Positions 32,633 through 44,842 of a stretch of DNA of 64,000 nt are shown piece after piece (position 1 is the stretch's first letter; each line of letters opens with the position of its first letter). Source of the DNA: Rhizaria sp. SCN 62-66 (Eukaryota; Rhizaria, unplaced). The DNA is taken from NCBI GenBank assembly GCA_001724265.1, contig MEDY01000040.1, positions 1 to 64,000 of the forward strand. The letters run 5' to 3'. The notes under the pieces were generated by a model, which made no database searches, had not been told where the DNA came from, and saw nothing but the letters and a program-made list of their open reading frames with translations. The position numbers and the translations under genes are program-made.

Positions 32633-35600
32633 TCACTGCGAGTAGATGTCGAACAGCGCGACACCCGATCCCTGGAGCGAGTCCACATCGATGCCGGCCC
32701 CCGCTGCTCCGCCCCTCTCAACGGCAGGGCTTTGCAGTGCGCCCCCCGCGGCCCCGAGGTCACCACCGCGGCCGTCGCCGCTGCCGCCGACGCCGGGGGC
32801 GGAAAGCTGGCCGCGCGCGCGGCGTTCCCTAAGCACACGACGCTTCGGCTTCGCGGCTGCGGCGGCGGCTGCGGCGGCTGCGGCGGCAGCGGCGGCGGCA
32901 GCGGCGGCAGCGGCGGCGGCGATGGCGGCCTTATCGCTCATGTTATACTGTGCAGGCTGCTGCTGCTGCTGTTGTTGCTGCTGTTGTTGCTGAGCGAAAT
33001 GCTGCTGCTGGAGCTGATACTGCTGCTGCGCGTAGTCGGGGTATGAAACGATCTCGCTATAGATATCACTCGCAAGCGCGCCGCTGCCGCCCGGAAGCTG
33101 GTGAAGCTGCGCCTGAACCAGCAGCGCCTCCGCAGCCGCAGCAGTAGTCGCAGCTGCCGTGTCGGCGTCGTGAGAAGCAGAAGGAGCATTCGCGTCACCA
33201 AGCAGGGAGACAGGAACGTTGTAGCTGCTACTGTTGCTGTTGCTGCTCAGCACACTGGCGCTCGGGCTAGGACTGGCACTGTAATACGCAGCACTCCCAC
33301 CGCCAACGTTGTTGCTGTTGCTGTGGGGGTGGCTCTCGTCGTCTGTCGTCGTCGCCGTCGCAGAGCTCGCGGCGCCAGTCGGGCCCGCAGTGGGCGGCGT
33401 GGTCGCGGCCGCCGTCGTCGCCGCCGACTGCTGCTGCTGCTGTTGCTGTAGATGCTGCATTGTCCCGTTGAGTAGCACACCGTCGCTCGTACCAGTGCCA
33501 TTCACACTGTTGTTGCTGCTACTCGCACTCGTGTTCGAGACCGTGAGCAGCGACGGGCAGTTCTCAGCGACACCGGGCAGCGTACCCACGGAACCACTGC
33601 TGCCCACGGTCACCCCGGCGGCGCCGGAGCCCATGGGTCCCGCGTTCGCAGCGAGGTTCAACGCGCTTACGGTCATCCCCGCGCCGGCGCCAGCGCCGTT
33701 TAAGTTAAGCCGCAGCGCGGTCTGTTGCGGGGTCTGAGGCACGCTTCCGGGCACACTTCCGGCGCCGCTGGCGCCGACGGCGGTCAAAAGCCCAGAGTTG
33801 CCCCCAGAAGCAGCGCCGGCTCCGGCTCCAGCTCCGGTGTTCAGAGCGATGGAGGAAACGGCACCACTGTTCGATGAGCCAGTGGAGCCATTGGAGGCTA
33901 AGGCTGAGGCTGAGGGGGGCAGAGGAACGCCAGCCTCGGCTGCGGCGGCGGCCGCGGCGGCCGCCGCCGCCGCAGCGACTGCGGCCGCCGCAGCGGCCGT
34001 GGCCTTCTTGTCCTGCCGCTCCTGCGCCTTCTTGGCGCGCCGTTTCGCGGCCTTGGCACGGATCTTCTCCTTTTGCGCGTCGAGGAATTCGCGGTGGGAC
34101 TCCCACATGATTTCGAGGAACTCCTCGAACTCGACCGTGCCGTCGTCGTCGACATCGACTTCGTCGAGCATCGCCGAGAGCTCTTGGGCTGTGTACAGGC
34201 CCTTGTCCGCCAGCGCCTAGTCGGGAGAGAAACAAAAGTTACAGAAAGTGAGATATATTGCAAATAAAGCCGCGGTCAATTGAGTACTACCTAAGACAGA
34301 AGTTACGATATGTCACATTGATGGACAGTTTAAGGGCGGTTTGATGTGGTATATGCAGTCAAATGCAGTGTTTTCATATGATTGTTGCGTACCTGCGAGA
34401 GGTCGTCGAGGTCGACGCGGCCCGAGTTGTCGACGTCAAGTTTGCTGAAGGCTGCCCACATGCGCTCTTCTTTCTCTGATAGAGTCATAGAGACGTACGA
34501 AAGCAGCAAGTCCTCGTAGGAGAGGTACCCGTCGTTGTTAACGTCCACACGCTCCATGATTTGCTGTGAGTGTACGTCGATGCAAAAGAAGGAAAATGTG
34601 ATAAAGAGAATAAAGTGAGGGATATATCGTTCCAATTACAATGAGTTTAGATGATCATCCCGTTCATGCACGTAAAAAAACAACATTTAACGAACAAATA
34701 TTTCACGAATATATATCCTGAGTAATGAAGATATAGCGTACCTGAACTTCGCGCTCCCAGAAGGCATCCGACTCGACCAAGTCTTCCGTGGCCGCGGCGC
34801 CGGCATCCGACGTCGTCTCACTATCATTATCGCCGTTATCATCACCGTCACCGTCGCCGTCGCCGTCGCGTTTGTCGTCGCCGTCGTTGGCGTCACCGCT
34901 GTTGTCGCGGTGAACCTTGTTTGAGTTCGAGTCAGCGGCACCAGCGCCGTCGGTCTTCGGCTTAACAGCACCACCAGCAGTAGTAGCAGTGGGCGCAACC
35001 ACAGCGGAGCCCGTGCTCTTCAGTCCGCTATTGGCCGCCGCTGCCACCGCAGCAGCAGTGGCAGCGGCAGTGGCCGTGGTGGCGGCGATGGCCGCGATGG
35101 GGGCGCCTGTGATTTCGTCCCTCGCCTGCTGCTCCACGTAGAACTGCTTCATAACGCGTCGCAAGTCCTGGATCGAGACGAACCCGTCGCCGTTGCTGTC
35201 CATGGCCGCAAACGACGACTGCAGCTGCTGCAGCGATACATCAGACAAACAGTCAACCATCAAGTGCAGCACGGCCTGCTGGAACTTGCACTTGACGTCG
35301 AACGTGCTGATCGCTTTCACGACACGAGGATCGATCATGCTGCGCTGGGACGCCGCGCCCGCCAGCCAGGGGTGGTTGAGGGCCTCTGCCGCGGTGAGAC
35401 GTTGGCCAGAGTCAGAGGTCAGGAGACGCGAAAGGAGGTCCTTAGAGGCGTCGGAGACTGGGATCTCGCTCGGGAAATGCGCCTTTGGATGGATATATAC
35501 AACGCAAATACAAGTGAAATAAAAATTATGATTTGTAATTAGGTTAGATAGATACATAATTGTTATAATATCCAATATTTGATACGATTTCCGAATACTA

Positions 35601-37987
35601 TTGTCGTTTTCGACAGTGAAGCGTGACTTAACGCAGTAGCAAGCAAGTCCTACGACGTTAATGCATTTGCAGAAGAGAAACATATCGAGAGATAAAGTGA
35701 AGCGAGACGTACGCCTGCGCCGGGAAGCACGCGCGCATCGAATCCGCGCAAAATGAGCTGGAAAATGCGCTTATCGGCAGCGGCACGGCCGTCGAGCGCG
35801 GCTGCGCTGGGGTGGCGTGATCGACCTGAGCGTGGATGCGGTACAAGTCAAGTCAGAAAAAATAAGCGTTTACAGTGTGATGAATGAATGAAGTGAGAGT
35901 CAGCGAGATACAGAGTGCACAGGCAGTCATATGGAATACAAGGATAATGCATTTTAGTCAAACACAGCACAGAACAAAATTAATGTTGTTTCGCATCGAC
36001 ATCAGTTAACAACACAATAGTGCAAAAGCACAGTTAAACATGTTCATTGTGCGTATTCGCGGTGAAAGAAAAACGTACCAAGCCCGCGGCTGCTGCGCCT
36101 GCGGATGTTGCCTTGCTGTTGCGCCGCCACAGTCGTCACGGCAGTGTTCGCATTCACAGCGTTGCTATTGGCGTTGTTGGTATTGTTGTTGTTGTTGCGG
36201 GCGTTGGAGCGAGCACGGAGGGCCGACCCGGCTTCGTTGTCGCTATCATTATCATCGCTGTAGTTGCCCGCCGCCGCGGCCGCCGCAGCAGCCGCCGCCG
36301 CCGCTGCCGCCGCCGCCGCGGCCGCCGCAGCAGCCGCAGCCGCCTTGGCTCTCGCAGTCCCACCTGCAGTCGCCGCCGCTGCAGCAGCGCCAGCGCCGGA
36401 GGCAGGGGCAGCGGCGGAAGCGGCGGAGGCCGCGGCAGCAGGCGCCGGCAGGGCAGGCACCGCAGCATTGTTGCCGTTGTTGTTGTTGTAGGTGACTGTG
36501 AGCGAGTCGCTGCGGCGCACGTCGAACGGCGGGTACCCGAAGAGCATGATGAACATCACGACTCCGAGCGACCACAAATCGCACGACTGGTTGTACGCGC
36601 CCGCGAGGACTTCTGGTGCGATGAAGTAGGGCGTGCCGGTGGCGGCCGTGAAGTGGCCGCGGTGGCCGATGAACTTGGACAAACCGAAGTCGATCAGCTT
36701 AATGGGCGAGGAGGGGCCCGTGGAGACAAAGAGGAAGTTGTCGGGCTTCAGGTCGCAGTGCACGAGCTTCATCGAGTGCATGTACGCCACCGCCGAGATC
36801 ATCTGGTGCAGCAGCCGCGCCGCGTGGTGTTCCGAAAAAACCCCGCGCAGGCCGGCGTTGATGAGCTCGCCGCCCGTGCAGAGTTCCATTACGATGTAGA
36901 AATAGAGCGAATCCTCGAAAAACTCCTTGAATTCGATGATATTTGGATGCCGCAGCATCTGCATAATGCGAACCTCACGCTTGAACTGAGCCAAACCGTC
37001 CCATTTGAGCGCGAACTTGACCTTCGGAATGATTTTGCACGCGTATTCGACGCCTGTGCGGCGGCAGCGGGCCTTAACGACCTTGCCGAAGGAGCCGGGC
37101 TCGCCAACAGGCTCCTTGCCCAGTTCGTACGAGTCTGCAATCGCCGCGGTGGGGCCGAGGACCCAGGCGCCCGACCGCAAGGCGCGGGGGTCCGGGTGCT
37201 GCGGCTGCTGCTGCTGCTGGGACTGCTGGGAGTGCGACTGCTCGCGGTCACGTTCGTCGACGGGGGGGGAAGCGACCGTGGTCACCGCAGCGCTTGGATG
37301 GTGGTGACTGGCGGCCTGCTGCGGGCGGTGAGGCTGGTGGTGGCCGTGGGCGTGCGCGTGGTGGTGGGTCTGGTGACCGTGGGCAGCCGAGTGAACGAGA
37401 GCAGCCGTCGCAGATGGGTTCACAGCAGCATTCGCGGCAATATTGGCGTTGGCAGTGGTGTTGGCGTTGTTGTTCTCGGGGAGAGCGGTGGGGTCGTGGC
37501 CAGGATGGGAGCGAACAGGGAAGTTTTGCTGCAAGTGCTGCTGCTGCTGCCAGCCAGAGGCCGAGGCGGCTGCAGAGTAATACGAGGCAGTGCCGCCGCC
37601 GCCACCCATCATCGCTGCAGCAGCAGCTGATGACGACGATGACGATGACGCGAGAGAGCCGGAGTGGGGGACGACTGCGTTGCTGTTGCTGTTGCCGGTC
37701 AGACTGCTGCTGCCGCTGTCATAGCCGTCGCCGCCGTTGGCGTTGGCGGCGGCGGCTGCGTTAAGAGCTGCTGCGCGCTGCCGCTGGTACTGCGCTAGCT
37801 GCGCCCCGTGCGCGGCCGCGTCTGCCACCAGGGCAGCGTGGCCGCCGTGGCCGCCGCCCGCAAGCGCGAGGGCGGTGGTGGACGGGATGGGGTCAGTGGC
37901 GCTGTCATCAAGCGTTTGGGGGCCGGAGGTGCCGGCGAAGAAGGCGAGAGGCCCGGATGGGGATTCCTTAGTGCATGTGTTGCCCAT
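32633..37987 (-). CDS. Calcium-dependent protein kinase (CDPK) with large insertions
   Basis: Five exons, complement of 32633-34216, 34393-34563, 34742-35482, 35713-35825 and 36079-37987. All introns start GTACG and phases agree; the product is 1505 residues. The N-terminus MGNTC fits N-myristoylation plus palmitoylation, so membrane attachment is likely. The kinase domain runs from about 285: GSFGKV loop, YACKII Lys, KREVRIM Glu, HCDLKPDN (about 410), DFGLSK, GTPYFIAPEV and PPFDVRR. A ~140-residue Asn/Ala-rich insertion (about 500-640) precedes DKRIFQLILRG. Four EF-hands follow at about 768 (DSNGDGFVSIQD), 928 (DVNNDGYLSYED), 964 (DVDNSGRVDLDD) and 999 (DVDDDGTVEFEE). EF1 and EF2 are ~160 residues apart instead of ~36. 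The catalytic loop has HCD in place of HRD, and the first Gly of the glycine loop is not in register. A ~480-residue Ala/Gln/Ser tail ends the protein. Confidence 0.93.
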
Positions 37988-39169
37988 TCACCGGGATACG
38001 GGAGGAACGCGCGGGGAAAGGGACTGGCAGCTGGGGGGCGCGGGCGCGCGGGGGAGGAAGCGTGAGGGAAGTGGGGAGCAGCACGTAGATAGGGCGCTGT
38101 GGGTGGAGGGCTGGGGGGCGAGATGCAAAGACGTTGGGGAGGGGTGGCGGCACTGGATAAGCACCGGAGGTGGTTTTCTGCACAGAAAAAGCAAGACACA
38201 AAGAAAGGAAGAGTAGTCGCAGTGGTGAGACGTTGAGATGCAGAAAGTTGACGCGAGCCGATCGCGTGACATGTTAAAATGCTGTGGCAGCGGGTGAGGG
38301 GGCTTGGGAAGGGGGCACGCCAGAACGCTTGTGGAGCGATAGAATCCCAGCAAAGGCGGTGTAATAACACGCAGAGGTGGCGCATAACAGCTGGTTCAAG
38401 CGTAACCCGGTAGAGAGATGCAACTGTTCGACTGAGACATGGAGTAAGTCCCGTTGGCAAGGAGGTCGGGCGAAGTGAGCAAGCAAACCGGTGTGACGGC
38501 GTCAAGTCAGCGCGAAATTGGGACATGCTCTGCGCCACGGACGCAACCTTGCTTCCATGAGTCGTACATCCCCATGAAATTGACCGAGAACAGTCGCTGC
38601 GACTGTTGAAGCACGGTGTATACTCCAAAGAATCAAGTTGGTAAAATCCCTGCCTCCGCGTCGAAAGGCGGACGACAGGCAGCCGCTGACGGTTCGCAAA
38701 AAGTCAAGCTCGTAGTCGTCGCCGTCGGTCTGACCAAGTTCAAAAAAATGCTCTGGCGCCGTGCATGTCCGCTCGTTTAAATCCGGATAGTGAAGTTTGT
38801 GAAGAAATCGAGAATTAACCTCGATATCCTAATTGTTTTATCCACAATAGTGTGTCTTGGCGTCGTATGCACTCCTTGCGAAGTTCCCACCACCCCGCGT
38901 GCCGACCTCCGCGTCGTCCCGCCTCTCACCGACTGTCTGCATGCATTAACGCTCTCCTTCATGTAACTAACCTTTCTGACCACATATAACCGCTACTTTT
39001 CACTACTATAGTCGCACGTAGGCTCTCAAATTTCTTGAACTGCCGCTGCCGAACGCTGTTTACGAGCCCCAACCGCAACGCTCTCATCACAAGAGCGATC
39101 CGAATCAACTCTCTCTAACACGGAGCAGCCACGGTCGCAGTTTACTTGTCTCACCGACGCGCCATTACG
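37988..39169. other. Divergent promoter region, CDPK / amino-acid transporter
   Basis: Spacer of 1.18 kb. GTCGGTCTGACC lies at about 38727-38738. A GGTTCAAGCGTAACC at about 38392 resembles a B box but no cloverleaf surrounds it. No exon is supported. Confidence 0.5.
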
Positions 39170-41703
39170 ATGTCCGACTACGCCACGTTTGCGCCCGCCG
39201 CGGGCGCCAGCGCTGGCGGCCACAGCAACGGGCCTCTGTCCCCTTCAGCGGCGTCCTCAACGGCCGACCATCACGACTACACCAGTCGCAGTTACAGCAA
39301 CAGCAACAGCAGTGCAGTTGCCGCCAGCTCTGCTGAGGGTGGTAGCGACGCCCAAAGTGAGGCTCCCGCGATGGCGCCCCGTTTCCCGTGGCAAATCGAG
39401 GGTCAAGGCACAGGTATGCCAGTCATTCAGACAGACTAGACACCTCTTTTACAACTTTATAAAATGACGGGTTCGATGACGTCACTAAATGAATGATATC
39501 TCGCGCATATATCATCAATTCGAGTTAACATATAGACTTATGGTATAGCACCAGATTTATCATACCTTCATAACACGCCACGTTGTTATATCTTTATTTC
39601 ACGCTTCTACATTCTTTCTTATCTTTCGCCACTTGTTTTATTTGCCCTGACCACGCCCGTAAAGCTCTGTCAACGGGCATGACGGTGGCGCAGATCTGCG
39701 CCGGTGTCGGCCTCCTTGCCCTGCCTTACGCCTTTGTCCTTGCGGGTTTCCCCATCGGCATTGCCGGTGTGTCGCTTGTCGCATACGCCAACTACGCAAA
39801 CACGCGCTGGCTCGTCGAAGCCAAAGACGCCGTACTGCTCTACGGTTTGTACCGCAAGGGAAAGGATCTCGTGTCCAAGGCCGACAGGCGCGCGCGCAGG
39901 GCGCAGCGGCGCGCGCTCAAGGGCCATAGTGACGAGGCGGGGGTGGTGGCGGCGTCGAGCGAGGCCACTCCGCTGATCGCGAGTCACGCGTCTGCTCACG
40001 GTCACTCACATGAGACGACTGACGTTGACGCTGACGCTGATGCTGATGCTGCTGCTGTTGACTGCAACAGCAGCAACAGTAACGCTGTTGCCGACGGCAG
40101 TTACACCGGTGCGCAGGCGCCGCGGCTTAACTTAAAGCTCAACCCACGCGTTGCCCCGTCAGACTCCTCTCTGATCAAGCCTTTCCAGTTCTCAAACAGC
40201 AACAGCAAGGGTCAGCACGACAACAGTAAGTTTGACCTCGAGTCGCACGCAGCTGTGCATACTGCGGCTGCGGCTGCGAGCGGGACTGCGAGCGGGACTG
40301 TGAATGCGAGAGTGAGTGCGTCGGAGGCGCTGGTGGCGCGAGCGTGTGCCGGCGGGCCTCTGGCCCACTTGATCACGACTGAGCCCCCCGTTATCAACAA
40401 CCCGTCCGCTCACGGTCACTCAGCTGCTCACGGTCACTCTCACTCCGCTCACTGTCACGGTGACGCCAGTGGGAGTCGTGATGTCGTTGCTTTGGAGCTG
40501 GCTGTCATCTCGCCCAAGGCCACCCACCGGACGATCTTCTCACCGACCCACCTCAACAGCGCCGGTGGCAACAGCAAGAGCAACTCGCTCACCGACAGCG
40601 GCAGCGGCAGTGACGTTGACAGCGACGACGACGATGCCGATGCCGAGGGCAACTCGACGCAAGTGGAGGAGCTGAGCTCCGGGACGTTCGGGTTTGTTGC
40701 CCGTGCCATCATCGGCCGCCACGGGCCCCTCTTGGTCGATCTCTCGCTGCTGCTCACTCTGCTCGGATGCGCCACGCTGTACTTCATCACTCTGGGCCAC
40801 ATGCTTGCGACCAGCCCCAGTCAACTCCCTCCCGCCTCCTCTTCCGCGGCCGTCGACACCGGTTCTAGCGCGTTCGCGGCGCTGTCGCGCTGGTGGCAAG
40901 GGCTCACTCTTTCCCCCACCGCGATCATCATCCTCGCCACGCTGCTGCAGTCACCTTTAGCACTCATCCGCGACCTGTCTAATCTGTCCTGGGTTGCGTA
41001 CGTGGGCATCGCGAGCTACACGGCCGCTATTGTCGCTATTACTAGCGAGGGCCTCTCTATGGCCTACGGCGGCGCCCAGTCCGCCGCCACCGCTGCAGTC
41101 ACCTCCGCAGTTTCTACCGCAGTGAGCGCTGGGACATCCGCTGCGGGGGTGACTCCAGTGCGGACGCTGTGGGGCGATTTGACCCACACCGTCTACTGGT
41201 CACTCCCGTCCAACGCCGCCACAACCGCCGCCGCCGCCGCCGCGACGGGCGCGGCGCAGTCGCCGTTTCTGATTGTTTTCCAGTTCATCGGCATGGTCGC
41301 CTTCTCGTTCGGCATCCCCGCGCTCGCGTTTGACCTGGAGGCCGCGATGACCCGCCGTGCCCGCAAGAGCTACGGAGTCACCATGGCCACCACAACGGCC
41401 ACAGTTGCCGTGCTCTACGCCTGCATCGGCGTTGTCTTAGCCCTCGCCTTCTCTGTGGACCCAACTGGTAGCGACCCCAGTCTGCCGCGCGGCGCCGGTG
41501 TCGCGCCGCTCGTTTTGCTGTCGCTGCCCGCCGCCAGCGCGGTGGCAAAGGCGGTCACGGCGGCGATCGCGGTGACGATGCTGTGCGCGCTGGCTCCGAC
41601 GCTCCTTACGCCGGCGATCAACCTCATGGAGCTCCTGGTCTTTGGTTCCCTGCCCCACGACGACAAGAGCGACAACAGCCGCAACAACAACGCAAACGCG
41701 GTT

Positions 41704-41750
<47 letters not shown>

Positions 41751-42084
41751 TGGAGGCAGCAGCAGTGTGTTTGCACGCGTGCGCAGCGCACTGCCGACCG
41801 GCGACGCCGTTGCCCGCGCCGCTTTGCGCCTGTCCGCCCTGTGGCTATGTGCGTTTGTGGCGGTCAACGTGCCGTGCTTCTCCCTCATCATGGCCATCGT
41901 CGGCTCCGGCTCCGTCGGGCTGGTCTGCTTCGTGCTGCCGCCGATGTTCCTGCTGAAGCTCGCCGGCGCTGGCGTGGTGAGTAAGACGGCGACTCAGGTG
42001 CTTGTGCTGAGGGCCATGTTCGCGTTTGGCGTCATTGCTTGTGTGTCCAGTCTGTGGGTTGGCGCCACCGGCGAGTGCAATTAA
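39170..42084 (+). CDS. Amino-acid/auxin permease (AAAP, SLC36/38-like) transporter
   Basis: Two exons, 39170-39413 and 39665-42084. The 251-nt intron starts GTATGC, ends GTAAAG and is phase 1, rebuilding an Ala codon. The product is 887 residues ending TAA. Just after the join comes the AAAP signature TM1 region, MTVAQICAGVGLLALPYAF, then a second hydrophobic stretch. About 250 residues of inserted loop follow (about 152-420), including His-rich runs AHGHSHE and AHGHSHSAHCHG. Later hydrophobic segments include LSLLLTLLGCATLYFITLG, IIILATLLQSPLALI, VAYVGIASYTAAIVAI, IVFQFIGMVAFSFGIPALA, VLYACIGVVLALAF and LIMAIVGSGSVGLVCFVLP. About ten membrane spans suggest a proton-coupled amino-acid transporter at the plasma or vacuolar membrane; the substrate is unknown. 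A (AGC)n poly-Ser run interrupts a loop near residue 760. Confidence 0.85.
41705..41749. repeat. (AGC)n / poly-Ser microsatellite
   Basis: About 15 uninterrupted AGC triplets inside the transporter gene, coding poly-Ser in a loop between hydrophobic segments. The repeat is codon-pure, unlike most Ser runs nearby. Confidence 0.85.
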
Positions 42085-42508
42085 AGCAAGGCAAAACAAA
42101 AACAAGACAAGGTCCAACGAGAGAAAGCCTTGACTTGCGTTAGGTGAGTTCGCCTTGTTTGTATTTGTTTTTAGTTTTGATAGTGATTAGGATCCTTGAT
42201 ATAGTAATGATCGTTAATAATAATAATAATCTTAGTATACGATGATCCGTGTCTTGATCTTTGCGCGGGTGAAGCAAAGTGGTTTCGGGCCATTTGTGTT
42301 TATCACTGTTCGCCAAGTCATAGTTCATGGAGTTGTTGTGTAAATGTTACATAGTCTTGTCTATTTGGTCTATTTCCCATTATCTGTTTTGTTTGTTGTT
42401 ATCTAATACATTATTTCAACGTTTTTCATTTGTCGCATTAACATAAACCGTATTTTTCAATCGTTACATCCTTCAATCACTCAGAGTAGCCGTCCATGCT
42501 GTCAGTTT
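42085..42508. other. Convergent spacer, transporter 3' / MSH5 3'
   Basis: AT-rich spacer of 424 nt with the 3' flanks of two convergent genes. It contains a short (AAT)n stretch near 42214-42228. No gene is supported. Confidence 0.5.
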
Positions 42509-44811
42509 TCAGTCGATTTGCTCAATCTTAACGCTGCTCGCCGCAGGTGTGCCGCCACTCGCGTATCCGTACTCCTGACTGTTATAGCTTGCGTACCCAT
42601 GAGTACCGTGGCCGTGGGTACCCTTGCTGCTCACAACAGTCATCCCCCGCTCCACCTTTCCCACAGCAACAGTCTTCGCCACAACACCGCCACTGTAGCC
42701 AGCGCCACTCTTCCCGTGACTGTCACCGCGGCTGCTGCTGCTGCTGCTGCGATGAGTGTTGGCGCCGCGAGCGTTGGCGTTGAGACTGCGTTTGTGTCGC
42801 AGCGCGCGGTCCTCCGCCTCGACCCGCGCACAGTGTCGCGCCATCTCCCTGAGAAACGCCGCCACCCTGGCCTCGGCTTCAGGCCCTTCTTCTGCCAGAC
42901 TGGGCGCTAGAGCGACAAAGGCTTCGAGCAGAGGCGCGTGCCGGCGCAGGTCTGCCACGGCAGCCGCGATGCCGGCGTCGGGGCCCGAGGCGGCAGAGGC
43001 GGCTGCGAGGGCCGCGGCGTCCGCGGCGGCGGCGGTGTCCGCGTCTCCTAATGATGCAGATGCCGCAGACGCAGACGCAGGCGCAGAGCTGCTATTGTTC
43101 GCAGTGTTGTTGCTGTGATTCTGAGAGCTGTTGCGCCAGAGCTGCGCCGAGTTTTCCTCACTACTGCTGCTGCCAAGTCCACTATAGTCCCCAAGGAAGT
43201 CGCCATTTCCATCGTCTTGCTCTTCAATAACGCAGTCAACGGCATCGCCGTCAGCGCGCGCCCCGTCCAGCGCGATTGCAGTGAGTCCCGCCAGGTCCCG
43301 CGCCGTCCCGGCCGCCGGCAGCACCGCCCGCCCGGCCTGCATTTGTGCGGCGACGGCGGCGGCGCGCGCGACAAGCGGGGCGGGCACGCCGGCGGCGCGG
43401 GCGCAGCCGAAGCCGAAGCTGTTGCCGCCCCAACCGGGCGCGACGCGGAACAGAGGCACCACGGTCGCGGTTGAGATCTCGGGCAGAAGCGGCCGCGACT
43501 CGCTCGCAGTCGCAGTGTCGCCGGCAGCGCTCGCACTGCTTGAGCTAGAGTTAGAGCCATTAGGTCCGCCTGTGGGACTCGCGTTTGTTGTTACAAGAGG
43601 AGCGTCGTGAAGGGCGGTCTTGGCGACATATTGCATGCTGAAGAAGCGGACCCTTGGACTCTCCTTGACGAGCCCCTTCGTCGCGATCTCGTGCAAGTGC
43701 GTCGCGAACATCGTCTTGGGGCACTGCCCCGTCGGACGCCGGTCGAGCCACCTCAGCACGGCCGCCGCGAGCGCCACGCCGTCGGGCCCGTTGGTGCCGG
43801 CGCCGAACTCGTCCAGCAGCAGCAGCGTGGCGCCCGTGGCGGCCCGTAGAGCCCGGCCCGCGACGGCAACGTCGGCGGCAAAGGTCGACACGCCTCGGGC
43901 CGCGCAGTCGACGCTGGGGGCGCAGACCGCGATCGCGTCGCAGACGCCGATGACGGCCTCGGCGGCGGGGACGAAGGAGCCGATGTGGGCCAGGTAAGCG
44001 ATGACGCCGGTCTGGCGCAAGAGGACGGACTTGCCGGAGTTGTTGGGACCGGTGATCACGTGCACCGTGCCGTGGCCACTGCTCGCGGCACTCGAGCTCG
44101 CACTGCAGCTGCTGTCGCGATCGCCGCCGCCGCCGCCGCCGCCGCCGTCGAGCGTGGTGGTGTTGGGCACGAACGCGTCGACCGCCAGCTCCGCCAGCGG
44201 ATGCCGTCCGTTGACAATATGTAGCACTGAGCTATCGGCGGTCACCACGGGGCGGGTCAACCCGCGCTCGCGTGCCGCTACAGCCAGCGCGGCCACTGCG
44301 TCGAGCTCCGCCGCGGCAGAGGCGAACCTCTCCACGGCCGGCGCCGCGGTTGTCACCGCTGCGGCGAGGTGCAAGAGGACCTCGCGCTCGGCGTCAGCGA
44401 TGCGGGTGTGGAGGTCGCCCAGTTCGCGGCACAGCTCGTCGGTGCGCGGCGTGGAGTAGAAGGCGTAACCCTCGGCCACGAGTTCCAGACGCACTCCCGG
44501 CGGGAGTAAGCTCGGCTCAGCTAAAGGAGGCGGGGGAGGCGGCGGCGGCGGCGGCTGCGTCGGGAAGCGACCGCCGCCGCCATTGCCGCCACCGCCACCG
44601 CCGCGAGGGGTGTGGGCTGAGTAACCGTTACCGCGGGGCGTGTTGTGGCCGTTGCTGTTGACGCTGTTGTAGTATGTGGCGAGCGTGTCAGCCTCGACTT
44701 GTTCCCGCGCGACCGCGAGTACTGAGGCGACTTGACTTCGGTACGCAGCCTCGGCCTCGGGACCCCACGCGTACCCGGGGTTATGACCACCGGCACCATG
44801 CGTACTGAAAC

Positions 44812-44842
<31 letters not shown>

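Noticed and set aside
36047-37630. 527-codon plus-strand open frame opposite the CDPK kinase domain
   Set aside because: The kinase motifs are unmistakable on the minus strand; this frame is an antisense shadow.
38390-38406. GGTTCAAGCGTAACC resembling a tRNA B box
   Set aside because: No cloverleaf and no A box at the right distance.
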